A stretch of 64,000 nucleotides of DNA from contig JAPXFQ010002397.1 of assembly GCA_028564705.1 (NCBI GenBank), forward strand, positions 62,001 to 126,000. Direction: 5' to 3'. The notes beneath the pieces are model-generated. The model was given only the letters and a program-made list of their open reading frames with translations, made no database searches and was not told the DNA's origin. Shown one piece after another: positions 39,701 through 43,846 of the stretch (position 1 is its first letter; each line of letters starts with the position of its first letter). The DNA is from Apricaphanius iberus (taxonomy: Eukaryota > Chordata > Actinopteri > Cyprinodontiformes > Aphaniidae). A program made the position numbers and the translations under genes.

Positions 39701-42700
39701 CTGTACATTTACAGGGTGGCATTATTTGGTCTATTTCTCTATCCACCTGTTGAAACACTGTCCAGTGTCTGGAGTCTCAGGCCAAGAATATACTTGCCTG
39801 TGTTGACACAAGCATCGTCTTGAGTACATAATTGCTTGTGCACTGCACGTAGTACTGGATAATTTCAATAGTTACAAAATACAAAACTCTGACTGGATAG
39901 AGTGTATGTATAAGTAGGGTAGAAACAAAACAAACATGCCTACCCTAGAGGAGATCATCAGCTGGTTACTTTTCAGATTATGACAGAAAAAGACGGCAGC
40001 GTTGTCATAGAAATAATGTAAGACCATATTTACCGCTATTATTGCTTTTTTCTTATTGCCTTTGCTGCCATTTGCTACTCGCATATTGCAGCCTGCGAAC
40101 GCTTTTTAAAAATCAACTAGTATATAAAATAATATATGCAACCAACCAGCTTTTTACGTCTAAAGAGTAACAGACAATCTGTTTCATAAAAAGATAACAG
40201 TAACTTCAGTTGAATATGACATAAACAAATTGACCATCATTATCATTATGATAATAAATTAAATAGAACCATACAAAGTGCAAATCTTTTCATATATCTT
40301 GTACTAGAGGTGTCAAGTTATACCAGTTTGCCAGGATGAAACGGAGCACCACCAAAATTCTCTCTCCAGTGACTCTTTTACTGGGTGCCTTCACAATGTT
40401 TATTTAATTCTTCATTCTTTTCAAATATGGTTTTACAGCATTATTATATTTACAGGCTGAATATAAATGTCATGTAACCGTACAGAACCAGTAGTTTTGT
40501 GCAATTAGACATTGAGCACAGGGTACAGCTGATTGATTTCCTCCTCGGACATATACGAATAACGTAGGTGACATATTTTGGATTCAAAACGGGGAATTTC
40601 ACCAACAGTTGAAGGAATTTTATGTCCAGAATGAGGAAACTGTACCCCATAGCATCTGGCAAAATGCAAATGAAACATGTTTTATTCTCCATCCCCCTCT
40701 CAAAAGACACATACATTATATTCAACGCTGTCAGATATCGAGAAATTCAGGAGAATGGTGGCTCCAGGACATTTTTGGGTGGGACACTGAAATTCTGGAC
40801 TCTCCGGGGAAAATCGGGATAGTTGGCGAATATGGAAACCTGAAGACGTCACATTAATTTGTTTATCCACAGCATGACAATGTCCAGCTGCATGTCAGAG
40901 GGAGGGAGGTTCTTCTACCATATGAAATATGTAAATCAACCCCAAAACAAAAGTCAAAGTCTTGTGAGGATGCAGTTGAAGATGAGGATCCCTCAGAATG
41001 AGCCACATAACTAGACATGTCGACATGTTGTTTATTTTTTTGTTTTTTTACACTGTGATTTAATCTTGGATAAGCAGAAGCCAATGAATGAATACAGTCA
41101 TGGCCAAAACTTTGGAGAATTACATAAATATTGGAAATTGGAAAAGTGGCTGCTTAAGTTTTTATAATGGCCATTTGCATAAAATCCAGAATCTTATGAA
41201 CATTGATCAGATGAATTGCATAGTCCTTCTTTGCCATGAAAATACCACTGCATTTCATTGCTGTCATTAAAGGACCTGCTGAGATCATTTCAGTAATCGT
41301 CTTGTTAACTCATGTGAGACTGTTGATGAGAACAAGGCTGGAGATCATTAGGCCAGGCTGATTGGGTTAGAATGGCAGACTTGATGTGTTAAAAGGAGGG
41401 TGATGCTTGAAATCATTGTTCTTCCATTGTTAACCATGGTGACCTGCAAAGAAACGTGTGCAGCCATCATTACATTGCATAAAAATGGCTTCACAGGCAA
41501 GGATATTGTGTTCACTAAGATTGTACCAAGTATTTATAGGTTTATCAAGAACTTCAAGGAAAGAGGTTCAATTCTTGTTAAGAAAGCTTCAGGGAGTCCA
41601 AGAAACTACAGCAAGCACCATGATCGTCTCCTAAAGAGGATTCAGGTGCGGGATAGGTGTGCCACCAGTGCAGAGCTTGCTCAGGAATGGCAGCAGACAG
41701 GTGTGAGCGCATCTGCATGCACAGTGAGGCAAAGACTTTTGGAAAATGGCCTGGTGTCAAGAAAGGCAGCAAAGCCAGCCACTTCTTTCCAAAAAAACAT
41801 GAGGGACAGCTTGATCTTCTGAAAGATAAAGTATGCTGAATGGACTGCTGAGGACTGGGGCAAAGTCATAGTCTCCAATGGAGCCTCTTTCCGAGTTTTT
41901 GAGAAGAAAAGGTGAGCGCTTCTATCAGTCCTGTGTCATGCCAACAGTAAAGCATCCTGAGACCATTCATGTGTGGGGTTGCTTCTAATCCAAGGGAGTG
42001 GGCTCAATTACAATTTTTCCTAAAAACACAGACATGAATAAAGAATGGTACCAAAACACCCTCCAACAGCAACTTCTTCTAACAATCCAACAACATTTTG
42101 GCAAAGAACAATGCATTTTTCCAGCACGATGTAGCACTGTGCCATAAGGCAAAAGTGATAACTTTTGCCTTATGGCAAAAGTGATAACTACAGTGGGGAC
42201 CAAAATGGGGACCAAAATGGGGACCAAAATGTTGAAATTCTGGGTCCATGGCCTGGAAAGTCCCCAAATCTTAATCCCATTGAGAATTTGTGGTCAATCC
42301 TGAAGAGGCGGGTGGACAAACAAAAACCCACTAATTCTGACAAACTCCAAGAAGTGATTATGAAAGAATGGGTTTCTACCAGTCAGGATTTGGCCCAGAA
42401 GTTGATTGAAAGCATGTCCAGTCGAATTGCAGAGATATTGAAAAAGAAGAGCCAACACTGCAAATACTGACTCTTTGCATAAATGTCATGTAATTGTCGA
42501 TAAAAGCCTTGAAATGTATGAAGTGCTTGTAATTATATTTCAGTACATCACAGAAACAACTGAAACAACGATCTTAAAGCAGTTTAGCAGCAACCTTTGT
42601 GAAAACTAATATTTGTGTTGTCCTCAAAACTTTTGGCCACAACTGTAGATCAATTTCATCCAACCAAGAAGTTTCTTTCTGATTGGGAATGAAACCTTCC

Positions 42701-43323
42701 GAAAGATTTTAAAATGTTAATGAAATACACATTTTAAACAAAACAATCTCTGTTTCTACATGTTGCTAAAATTATATCAAACCTAAAAGCTTGTAATGGT
42801 TCCTCTTATTTCTATGATTTAACTCCAAGTCTTTAAAGTTGGAAGGCCTCTTAGCCATTTCCTTAATCTTTAGATCCCTTTACAAATCAGAACAGATTCA
42901 AGTTATGTCTGTGTCCGGGTGTTATGGAGTGTGATGGTCAAATTAAAATATCAGTTAATGTGTAAACCTGTTGGGAGGAGTAATTGAGGTTGGTTTAACT
43001 GAACGTAAATAATATCCTGTCTTGTTATTGCAGCATTTAGCAAATAAGGATAATTTTATTCATCCCAGCTGACCTAAAACAGGAAAAGTTTAGTCTGGTT
43101 TGACGTCAGACAGTAAAAAACTAAATGATTAATTTCTTGGTTCTAGGTAGTGTGCTGGAACATTTATTGGTCTAATTAACCAATGTCTCTGTGTTTGAAG
43201 GTTCGTGAAACAGGCGAACTGGAGCTGGAAGAGGAGCTTTACTCCAAGCTCATCTTCCTCTATCGCTCTCCAGAAACTATGATCAAATGGACTCGCGACA
43301 TCCACAATAGAGACCAGGATTGA
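1..43323 (+). CDS. piezo1: piezo1, last 17 exons (C-terminal 783 residues) of a PIEZO mechanosensitive ion channel
   Basis: PIEZO proteins are trimeric plasma-membrane cation channels opened by membrane tension. Seventeen exons were assigned by protein resemblance plus GT-AG borders. Their lengths sum to 2352 bases, with agreeing phases and no internal stop. In order they encode the end of the blade helices, an acidic/basic intracellular linker, the anchor with the PF-x2-E-x6-W motif, a four-lysine stretch before the outer helix, the extracellular cap, the inner pore helix and the C-terminal domain ending at a TGA. The cap has PIEZO1-like wording ([29 protein letters not shown]), while the last exons also share residues with PIEZO2. 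The family is about 2500 residues long, so the window holds roughly the last third and the 5' exons lie upstream. The introns are loaded with transposons. PIEZO membership is close to certain; paralogue 1 rather than 2 is very likely. Confidence 0.95.
101..600. other. Intron, nothing coding recognised
   Basis: Start of the 7.1-kb intron after exon A. A pyrimidine-rich stretch at about 241-380 looks like LTR or 3'-UTR debris. No element ends could be defined. Confidence 0.3.
616..950 (+). pseudogene. Transposon protein remnant, YqaJ/ISL2EU-like N-terminal region
   Basis: Two overlapping frames (616-837 and 641-950) can be read as one decayed protein with a frameshift near 760-780. The second frame runs through [13 protein letters not shown], stops at a TAG (881-883) where tryptophan is common in this family, and continues [20 protein letters not shown]. 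The pattern 'KSLEAYxxFxxGWV' is familiar from fish and invertebrate proteins with a YqaJ-type nuclease carried by ISL2EU transposons. No nuclease domain is present here. The family call is inference; the broken state is visible. Confidence 0.4.
1137..1620. other. Unclassified repeat remnant with a short THAP-like minus-strand start
   Basis: The minus frame ending near 1137 has a Met-x-Arg-x-x-Cys start with a second Cys, reminiscent of a THAP finger, but it lacks the rest. The plus strand ends in AATAAAG and CTGCATTTGGGTCC, a wording common at the ends of fish LTRs. No paired ends were found. Confidence 0.25.
1621..2640. other. Intron without recognised gene
   Basis: Contains a short GT microsatellite at about 2170-2190. 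No exon of piezo1 is expected here because exons A and B join in frame. Confidence 0.5.
2688..2798 (+). pseudogene. BED zinc-finger fragment of a hAT-type transposase
   Basis: 37 codons ending in TAA. The frame reads [15 protein letters not shown] and later [10 protein letters not shown], giving the Cys-x2-Cys ... His-x4-His pattern of BED fingers at the N-terminus of hAT transposases. Nothing of the RNase-H-like catalytic domain follows; the downstream 3140-3740 is repetitive non-coding DNA, probably the 3' part of the same or a related element. Confidence 0.55.
3140..3721. repeat. Two imperfect direct copies of a hAT-like 3' segment
   Basis: Segment 3140-3300 and segment 3355-3715 share long stretches, including ATAGATTGCACAATACATCT and TTGCACTATATTTGCAGC. 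The second copy is interrupted by about 150 bp of other sequence (3385-3570). The lower boundary of the gypsy fragment lies at about 3722. Confidence 0.6.
3722..6165 (-). mobile_element. Ty3/gypsy retrotransposon pol fragment, split by a hAT insertion
   Basis: Minus strand, 6165 to 5005 then 4108 to 3722. In order: the end of reverse transcriptase, RNase H with TDASD, an integrase zinc-finger region, and an integrase core with DLVGP, SDRGP and [12 protein letters not shown], so all three D,D,E positions can be seen. The RT catalytic part (YxDD), gag, protease and both LTRs are missing. Frames change near 5600 and 5270, and the 5' edge abuts an AT microsatellite. It is dead. The element lies antisense to piezo1 in the intron between exons A and B. 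Confidence 0.9.
4109..5004 (+). mobile_element. hAT transposon (896 bp) with 8-bp target duplication and BED-finger coding remnant
   Basis: The flanks GTCAGGAG at 4101-4108 and 5005-5012 are identical. Ends begin CAGAGGTGTGGAGTA and, on the other strand, CAGTGGTGGGTAGAGTA. It lies inside the gypsy integrase, and removing it rejoins the integrase reading frame. An open frame from ATG 4522 to 4728 has an acidic start and a BED-like Cys-x2-Cys...His pattern. The catalytic domain is absent, so it is non-autonomous. Confidence 0.88.
6166..7198. other. Intron with AT microsatellite, otherwise unremarkable
   Basis: (AT)n at about 6166-6185. A short stretch at 6350-6395 reading ATCGTGCTAAAATCGAAATCG resembles a hAT terminal region. 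No gene is seen. Confidence 0.4.
7199..7333 (+). CDS. piezo1: piezo1 exon B
   Basis: 45 codons, phase 0 at both ends. It follows a CAG acceptor and precedes GTGACC. It begins QYGLWDHEG, a conserved PIEZO segment, then becomes polar and rich in Glu, Lys and Ser, as expected for the poorly conserved intracellular loop. Confidence 0.9.
7468..7675 (+). CDS. piezo1: piezo1 exon C, charged intracellular loop
   Basis: 69 codons plus one base, phase 0 in and phase 1 out. It encodes an acidic then Lys-rich loop ending near KKQDGE. The donor is not settled: GTTTGT after 7675, or GTGAAG after 7669. Both leave phase 1, so the frame is the same and only two residues differ. The loop is poorly conserved in the family, so the call rests on position, phase and open frame. 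Confidence 0.78.
9551..9655. repeat. 21-bp tandem repeat, five units
   Basis: Five contiguous units starting at 9551, 9572, 9593, 9614 and 9635, each close to GCCTTACCAGAGGCACGAGC. Single units of the same motif recur at about 9781, 9943, 10099 and 10120, and in the opposite orientation in the second block (52660-53320). Confidence 0.92.
9657..10145. repeat. 159-bp tandem repeat, three units
   Basis: The string AAAAATCCTG recurs at 9771, 9930 and 10089, a step of exactly 159 bp. Each unit runs from ATCCAGG through TTTTTAGCCCAG, GCCTGCTGACTGGGATAAG and AAAACACTTAG. Units differ by only a few bases, so the amplification is fairly recent. Confidence 0.9.
11132..11240. repeat. Dispersed fish repeat fragment
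   Basis: Contains GTCTTCCTCTGGGTCTCCTC and CCAGGAGGCATTCTGACCAG, a wording I have seen scattered in fish genomes. The parent element is not known to me. Confidence 0.4.
11258..12332. other. Intron, nothing recognised
   Basis: AT-rich intron sequence before exon D, without clear repeat ends or open frames. Confidence 0.5.
12333..12459 (+). CDS. piezo1: piezo1 exon D
   Basis: Starts with two bases completing a Glu codon from exon C and ends with two bases before a strong GTAAGT donor. It encodes a Lys/Gly-rich stretch followed by [15 protein letters not shown]. It is separated from exon C by 4.7 kb of intron, mostly transposon and GC-rich repeat. Confidence 0.85.
12670..12817 (+). CDS. piezo1: piezo1 exon E, blade transmembrane segment
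   Basis: One base plus 49 codons. It contains [19 protein letters not shown] and then a hydrophobic helix ending FGFWAFG, among the most conserved PIEZO stretches. The donor is GTAAGA, phase 0. Confidence 0.96.
12818..14220. other. Intron with a dispersed repeat
   Basis: The stretch 13424-13490 (GCTATAACTAATGG then TACCTACTCAGTACCTAC and GAATTAGAACTT) recurs in the same orientation at 16797-16858. No gene is recognised. Confidence 0.4.
14225..14600 (-). pseudogene. Tc1-like transposase fragment
   Basis: On the minus strand the decayed frame reads FQHDSDPKQ and, later, [16 protein letters not shown], matching the Tc1/mariner DDE segment with QDNDPKHT- and [13 protein letters not shown] motifs. 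Upstream [15 protein letters not shown] also fits. There are several stops. Sequence at 15690-15770 with the wording common at the ends of this transposon group may be its other part. Confidence 0.75.
14615..15612 (-). mobile_element. Non-LTR retrotransposon 3' end (L2/CR1-like)
   Basis: The minus frame 15602-15387 encodes [10 protein letters not shown] and [14 protein letters not shown], the C-terminal end of a LINE reverse transcriptase. Decayed matches continue to about 15000 (for example [10 protein letters not shown]). The 3' end at 14618-14640 is a short ATTCT repeat, the microsatellite-type tail expected of such LINEs. It is 5'-truncated. Confidence 0.75.
15780..17008. other. Intron, mostly unassigned
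   Basis: Contains the second copy of the 13424-type repeat at 16797-16858. No gene is recognised. Confidence 0.4.
17009..18434 (-). pseudogene. Unrecognised antisense gene or gene remnant inside a piezo1 intron
   Basis: Minus-strand segments that look like exons: 18326-18434 (109 bp, CAG acceptor, GTGAGA donor), 18085-18191 (TTTTTCTCAG acceptor, GTAAGT donor), an open stretch at about 17800-17960, 17468-17642 (GTATGA donor) and 17009-17068 (pyrimidine-rich CTCAG acceptor, stop TGA). Their peptides (for example [59 protein letters not shown]) are not repeat-like and I do not recognise them. Phases do not all agree: the join of the first two segments needs an inner acceptor or gives a stop. 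No upstream exons were found. It could be a decayed retained gene copy, a real gene with boundaries I misplaced, or chance. Confidence 0.35.
17750..17815. repeat. 33-bp tandem duplication
   Basis: CTCATCCTCTGCACTGCACT occurs at 17750 and again at 17783, in the middle of the antisense open stretch. The period is a multiple of three, so that frame stays open. Confidence 0.85.
18801..20110 (+). mobile_element. Penelope-like retroelement 3' part with inverted terminal copies
   Basis: The left arm (about 18805-18993) and right arm (about 19962-20110) are inverted copies of one sequence, with CTCAAGGAAATTTCAATC at the outside and the CAGCCTGGTCAGCGGCGAGC wording. Between them on + lies a decayed GIY-YIG endonuclease end: [20 protein letters not shown], a stop at 19140, and in the next frame [20 protein letters not shown]. 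The reverse transcriptase is missing. Partial inverted terminal copies and a GIY-YIG C-terminus are hallmarks of Penelope (Neptune/Poseidon type) elements of fish. Confidence 0.85.
19276..19824. mobile_element. Non-autonomous DNA transposon (549 bp) inserted in Penelope
   Basis: Ends are GGCCCTGTCCACACGTAGCC and, at the right, CGGCTACGTGTGGACATGGCC in inverted orientation. It interrupts the Penelope coding end. The flanks GTA and TTA could be a 3-bp duplication. A second, split copy lies at 48809-50389. Superfamily not settled. Confidence 0.8.
20283..20435 (+). CDS. piezo1: piezo1 exon F, blade transmembrane segment
   Basis: 51 codons, phase 0 at both ends. It begins [20 protein letters not shown] and continues into a membrane helix and [12 protein letters not shown]. 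This directly continues exon E in PIEZO1. The preceding intron is 7.5 kb. Confidence 0.96.
20619..20680 (+). CDS. piezo1: piezo1 exon G
   Basis: A 62-bp exon, phase 0 in and 2 out, encoding the short helix [19 protein letters not shown]. It is flanked by a pyrimidine-rich CAG acceptor and a GTGATG donor. Confidence 0.94.
20770..21170 (-). pseudogene. Tc1-like transposase fragment
   Basis: The minus frame at 21002-20940 reads [17 protein letters not shown], a diverged form of the [14 protein letters not shown] stretch seen clearly at 28300 and 42320. The neighbouring sequence is broken by stops. Confidence 0.5.
21194..21422. repeat. 116-bp tandem duplication
   Basis: The segment starting ACAGTAGCAGGTTTTAATCC at 21194 is repeated at 21310 with only a few differences, up to GGACTCGATCAAGGTG. 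It is a simple two-copy duplication within an intron. Confidence 0.93.
21944..22102 (+). CDS. piezo1: piezo1 exon H, start of anchor region
   Basis: 159 bp, phase 2 at both ends. It encodes [20 protein letters not shown] and then [20 protein letters not shown], near-invariant in PIEZO proteins, at the transition from the last blade repeat to the anchor. Acceptor TTTTAG, donor GTATGT. Confidence 0.97.
22286..22433 (+). CDS. piezo1: piezo1 exon I, anchor with PF-x2-E-x6-W motif
   Basis: One base plus 49 codons. It encodes [12 protein letters not shown], an exact PF-x2-E-x6-W signature that holds the anchor domain of PIEZO channels, then [20 protein letters not shown] and a Cys-containing end. 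The donor is GTATGA, phase 0. Confidence 0.97.
22640..22885. repeat. Dispersed repeat, inverted partner at 39955-40090
   Basis: AATATGGTCTTACAT and GACAGTGCTGCCGTCTTTTT here match, in reverse complement, the wording at 39960-40040 (GACGGCAGCGTTGTCATAGA, ATGTAAGACCATATTT). Part of an unclassified element; no ends defined. Confidence 0.55.
22924..23035 (-). mobile_element. End fragment of the hAT family seen at 34220-35042
   Basis: Starts TAGGGATGTCCTGATC and continues TCAAATCTGATCC and GAGTCCCGATCTGATATTTT, which matches the right end of the 34220-35042 element in reverse complement. The other end is missing. Confidence 0.6.
24180..24740 (+). pseudogene. Tc1-like transposase, heavily decayed
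   Basis: The + strand reads QKSRENN then [20 protein letters not shown] (Tc1 DNA-binding region), a middle part with [13 protein letters not shown], and [17 protein letters not shown] (Tc1 DDE region) up to about 24736. Several stops and frame changes. The C-terminal third is missing where the L1 sequence begins. Confidence 0.7.
24745..27054 (-). other. GC-rich 3' UTR of the L1 fragment
   Basis: Marked strand bias: C-rich on +, G-rich on -, with Pro/Arg/Gly-rich chance frames on both strands. A short CA run lies at 24992-25003 and AT-poor DNA continues to 27050. Assigned to the L1 by adjacency to the ORF2 stop; no independent coding evidence. Confidence 0.6.
24745..28075 (-). mobile_element. 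L1-type LINE: ORF2 end plus long GC-rich 3' region
   Basis: From 28075 downwards on the minus strand: [39 protein letters not shown], then KILGKV-like C-terminal segments, and [20 protein letters not shown] near the stop at 27055-27057. This is the C-terminal part of L1 ORF2; frames shift near 27600 and 27300. The 2.3 kb below (27054-24745) is C-rich on + and so G-rich in the L1 sense, and I take it as the 3' UTR. No poly(A) tail is visible. The reverse transcriptase core is absent (5' truncation). Confidence 0.8.
28076..28110. repeat. CCAT-type fish repeat scrap at the L1/Tc1 junction
   Basis: The minus strand reads TATCCATCCATCTTCTATAC followed by a G-rich stretch. This short wording is very common in fish introns. 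It sits exactly between the L1 fragment and the broken end of a Tc1 element. Confidence 0.5.
28111..29376 (-). mobile_element. Tc1-like transposon copy 1, internally deleted, with nested SINE
   Basis: Minus strand. The 5' end at 29376 carries CAGTCATGACCAAAG next to TA. The transposase C-terminus (28412-28185: [20 protein letters not shown] to SQHCKY and stop) is well preserved; the middle is broken. Compared with copy 2 (41095-42645) about 400 bp behind the 5' terminal repeat is missing, and the 3' terminal repeat is lost at 28110. A tRNA-type SINE (28780-29030) interrupts the transposase. Confidence 0.88.
28780..29030 (-). mobile_element. tRNA-derived SINE
   Basis: Minus strand, starting GGGGCGACTGTGGCTCAGTGG (box A like) with GGTTCGATTCC (box B, complement at 28963-28973) about 50 bp on, and a conserved 3' part containing GCTATATAAGTCCA. 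It matches the layout of a common fish tRNA SINE. It interrupts the Tc1 transposase, so it is younger than that copy. Confidence 0.85.
29377..30000. other. Intron, nothing assigned
   Basis: AT-rich. The stretch 29860-29990 with GTCCCAATCGTGCAATTATT and GGGTATTGGGACAGGGCT has an inverted GTCCCAAT/ATTGGGAC pair, likely a small DNA-transposon scrap. Confidence 0.35.
30370..30960 (-). mobile_element. LINE 3' end fragment nested in the hAT
   Basis: In the minus sense it ends with AATAAAGGATTGAATTGAA (30370-30390 complement), the tail wording of a fish LINE. The upper part (30840-30960) has decayed coding-like wording. Split by the AT microsatellite. Confidence 0.5.
30645..30727. repeat. (AT)n microsatellite, about 83 bp
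   Basis: An uninterrupted AT dinucleotide run. Confidence 0.98.
31523..32344. other. Intron, nothing recognised
   Basis: Open minus frame 31957-31625 has no family resemblance I can name. No paired repeat ends. Confidence 0.4.
32345..32533 (+). CDS. piezo1: piezo1 exon J, polybasic stretch, outer helix and start of cap
   Basis: 63 codons, phase 0. It begins KYPQPKG and has four consecutive lysines (known in PIEZO1 as a lipid-contact and disease-sensitive stretch). A hydrophobic outer helix follows, then [20 protein letters not shown] entering the extracellular cap. The preceding intron is 9.9 kb and filled with nested transposons. Confidence 0.97.
32583..33732. mobile_element. hAT-type non-autonomous element (1150 bp) with nested LINE/SINE tail
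   Basis: Ends TATGGGTGTCACGATTCTC and, on the other strand, TAGGGCTGTCACGATCTCG. The flanks TTCTATAG (32575-32582) and TTCTATGG (33733-33740) form an 8-bp duplication with one mismatch. It sits 50 bp downstream of piezo1 exon J. No transposase is visible. Confidence 0.85.
33185..33569 (+). mobile_element. LINE/SINE 3' end with ATTGA tail
   Basis: Contains TGCCTTGAGATGAGATCTGT, GGCGCTATATAAATAAACTG and a short AATTG repeat tail, the usual 3' end of a fish retroposon. Nested in the hAT at 32583-33732. Confidence 0.7.
34220..35042. mobile_element. hAT-type non-autonomous element (823 bp), 8-bp target duplication
   Basis: GTCAACAG is duplicated exactly at 34212-34219 and 35043-35050. The left end is TAGGGCTGTCCCAATC; the right end complement begins TATGAATGACCTGCTC and then TGATGCCGATCTGATC. 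Inner AT-rich sequence has no coding potential. A second copy of one end lies at 22924. Confidence 0.8.
35100..35815 (-). mobile_element. L2-type LINE fragment (minus)
   Basis: The minus frame 35585-35364 reads [25 protein letters not shown] and [10 protein letters not shown], the C-terminal reverse-transcriptase region (VxFDxxLSF, LDYCN) of L2/CR1-type LINEs. Neighbouring sequence on both sides is the non-coding wording that usually accompanies it. Confidence 0.75.
36008..36240 (+). pseudogene. L2-type reverse-transcriptase fragment (plus)
   Basis: The plus strand reads [16 protein letters not shown] and further on [17 protein letters not shown], the palm of an L2/CR1 reverse transcriptase; the YADD aspartate region has decayed to CID. 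Opposite in orientation to the fragment at 35100-35815, so they are separate or rearranged insertions. Confidence 0.7.
36697..36789 (+). CDS. piezo1: piezo1 exon K, extracellular cap
   Basis: 31 codons, phase 0. It encodes [20 protein letters not shown] and on to the start of the cap core. The consensus GTGAGT donor follows the last codon. Confidence 0.95.
36964..37136 (+). CDS. piezo1: piezo1 exon L, extracellular cap
   Basis: 57 codons plus two bases. It contains [20 protein letters not shown] and WRISPPSR, which track PIEZO1 rather than PIEZO2. It ends TWTFQ-like (TWTFQR across the splice reads as AWTFQR here) at GTGAGA. Confidence 0.95.
37275..37397 (+). CDS. piezo1: piezo1 exon M, extracellular cap
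   Basis: One base plus 40 codons plus two bases. It encodes [20 protein letters not shown] and a more variable cap loop. The GKGGTVE run is characteristic of PIEZO1. Donor GTAAGT. Confidence 0.94.
37504..37583 (+). CDS. piezo1: piezo1 exon N, extracellular cap
   Basis: 80 bp, phase 2 in and phase 1 out. It encodes [20 protein letters not shown] and a few following residues. The donor is GTCACA. Confidence 0.93.
37584..38355. other. Intron, nothing recognised
   Basis: Between exons N and O. No repeat ends or open frames of note. Confidence 0.5.
38356..38545 (+). CDS. piezo1: piezo1 exon O, end of cap and start of inner helix
   Basis: 190 bp. It starts [14 protein letters not shown], has an NNSS motif (possible glycosylation site) and the EWW signature, then [20 protein letters not shown] leading into the inner pore helix. 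Donor GTAAGA, phase 2. Confidence 0.96.
38546..39207. other. Intron, nothing recognised
   Basis: Between exons O and P. A short TTTTTAAA-rich stretch lies at 38580-38610. Confidence 0.5.
39208..39349 (+). CDS. piezo1: piezo1 exon P, inner pore helix and C-terminal domain
   Basis: One base plus 47 codons. It encodes [20 protein letters not shown], the inner helix that lines the pore, followed by [20 protein letters not shown] and DIFLV. The donor is GTTAGT (39350), which is weak in base +3 but required by the exon Q frame. Confidence 0.96.
39490..40100. mobile_element. hAT-like terminal wording and a dispersed repeat
   Basis: At 39505-39600 the sequence TGAGTTACGGG, TGTAACTGAGTAATGTAACTC and ACACGAGTTACGAGTGC resembles the ends of the 4109-5004 hAT. 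Sequence at 39955-40090 is the inverted partner of 22640-22885. Boundaries not defined. Confidence 0.4.
41095..42645 (+). mobile_element. Tc1-like transposon copy 2, full length (1551 bp), coding decayed
   Basis: Terminal inverted repeats CAGTCATGGCCAAAACTTT at 41095 and AAACTTTTGGCCACAACTG ending 42645, each flanked by TA. The + strand transposase reads from [18 protein letters not shown] through [20 protein letters not shown] and, after frame changes and stops (about 41810-42170), [20 protein letters not shown] to SQHCKY and TGA at 42468. Same family as copy 1. It lies in the last piezo1 intron, in sense orientation. Confidence 0.93.
42140..42235. repeat. Local duplications inside Tc1 copy 2
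   Basis: CCTTATGGCAAAAGTGATAAC occurs twice in a row with a 5-bp spacer, and GGGGACCAAAAT occurs three times (42195-42231). Copy 1 lacks both expansions. Confidence 0.85.
43201..43323 (+). CDS. piezo1: piezo1 exon Q, last coding exon with stop
   Basis: 40 codons and TGA. It encodes [20 protein letters not shown] and [12 protein letters not shown], followed by a short polar tail ending NRDQD. This is the standard PIEZO C-terminus, so the reading frame ends at its natural position. Confidence 0.97.
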   Translation, partial: VRETGELELEEELYSKLIFLYRSPETMIKWTRDIHNRDQD

Positions 43324-43846
43324 CACAGATTGTTTACTTGATGTAAAGCACAGCGAAGAAACACCTGATGGACAATACATAATCTCAGAGCCACAAAGAC
43401 ACTTCACAGCAGATGTGGCTTAGCAGACATGCAATGTGATAATCTCCTCATGCTGGACTCTGAGCTGTTGTGTTTTTGTTGCTGCTGCCCGACCATTCGG
43501 ATCAAACCAAACTCAGCACATACTGTGGGAATAAGGCTGTGGGTGTGTTAGGGAGCAGCTCGATATCTGTGGCATCTTTGCAGAGCAAAAATAGTCTTAC
43601 TGGTCTGTGCTTCTATTGGTTTGAGGCTAAAGAACTACAATTGGAAGTGTTTCTGTCCTTGGTTAAACCAGCTGCAGCCCTAGTGTTTATCTTTTTTCGG
43701 AAAACACCGAACTCGGTTGGATATCGCTAGAAAAATTATGTTATTATGATACAAAAAGAACACACAAAGACAAAATGCTCAGAATTTATATAAAATAAAT
43801 ATAATTTTGTCTTCTCAGATCTCATATTTTCATCTTTAAAAATAAA
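43324..43846 (+). other. Probable piezo1 3' UTR with polyadenylation signals
   Basis: AT-rich non-coding sequence follows the stop. AATAAA hexamers are visible at 43794-43799 and 43841-43846. Which one is used cannot be told from the sequence. Confidence 0.5.
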
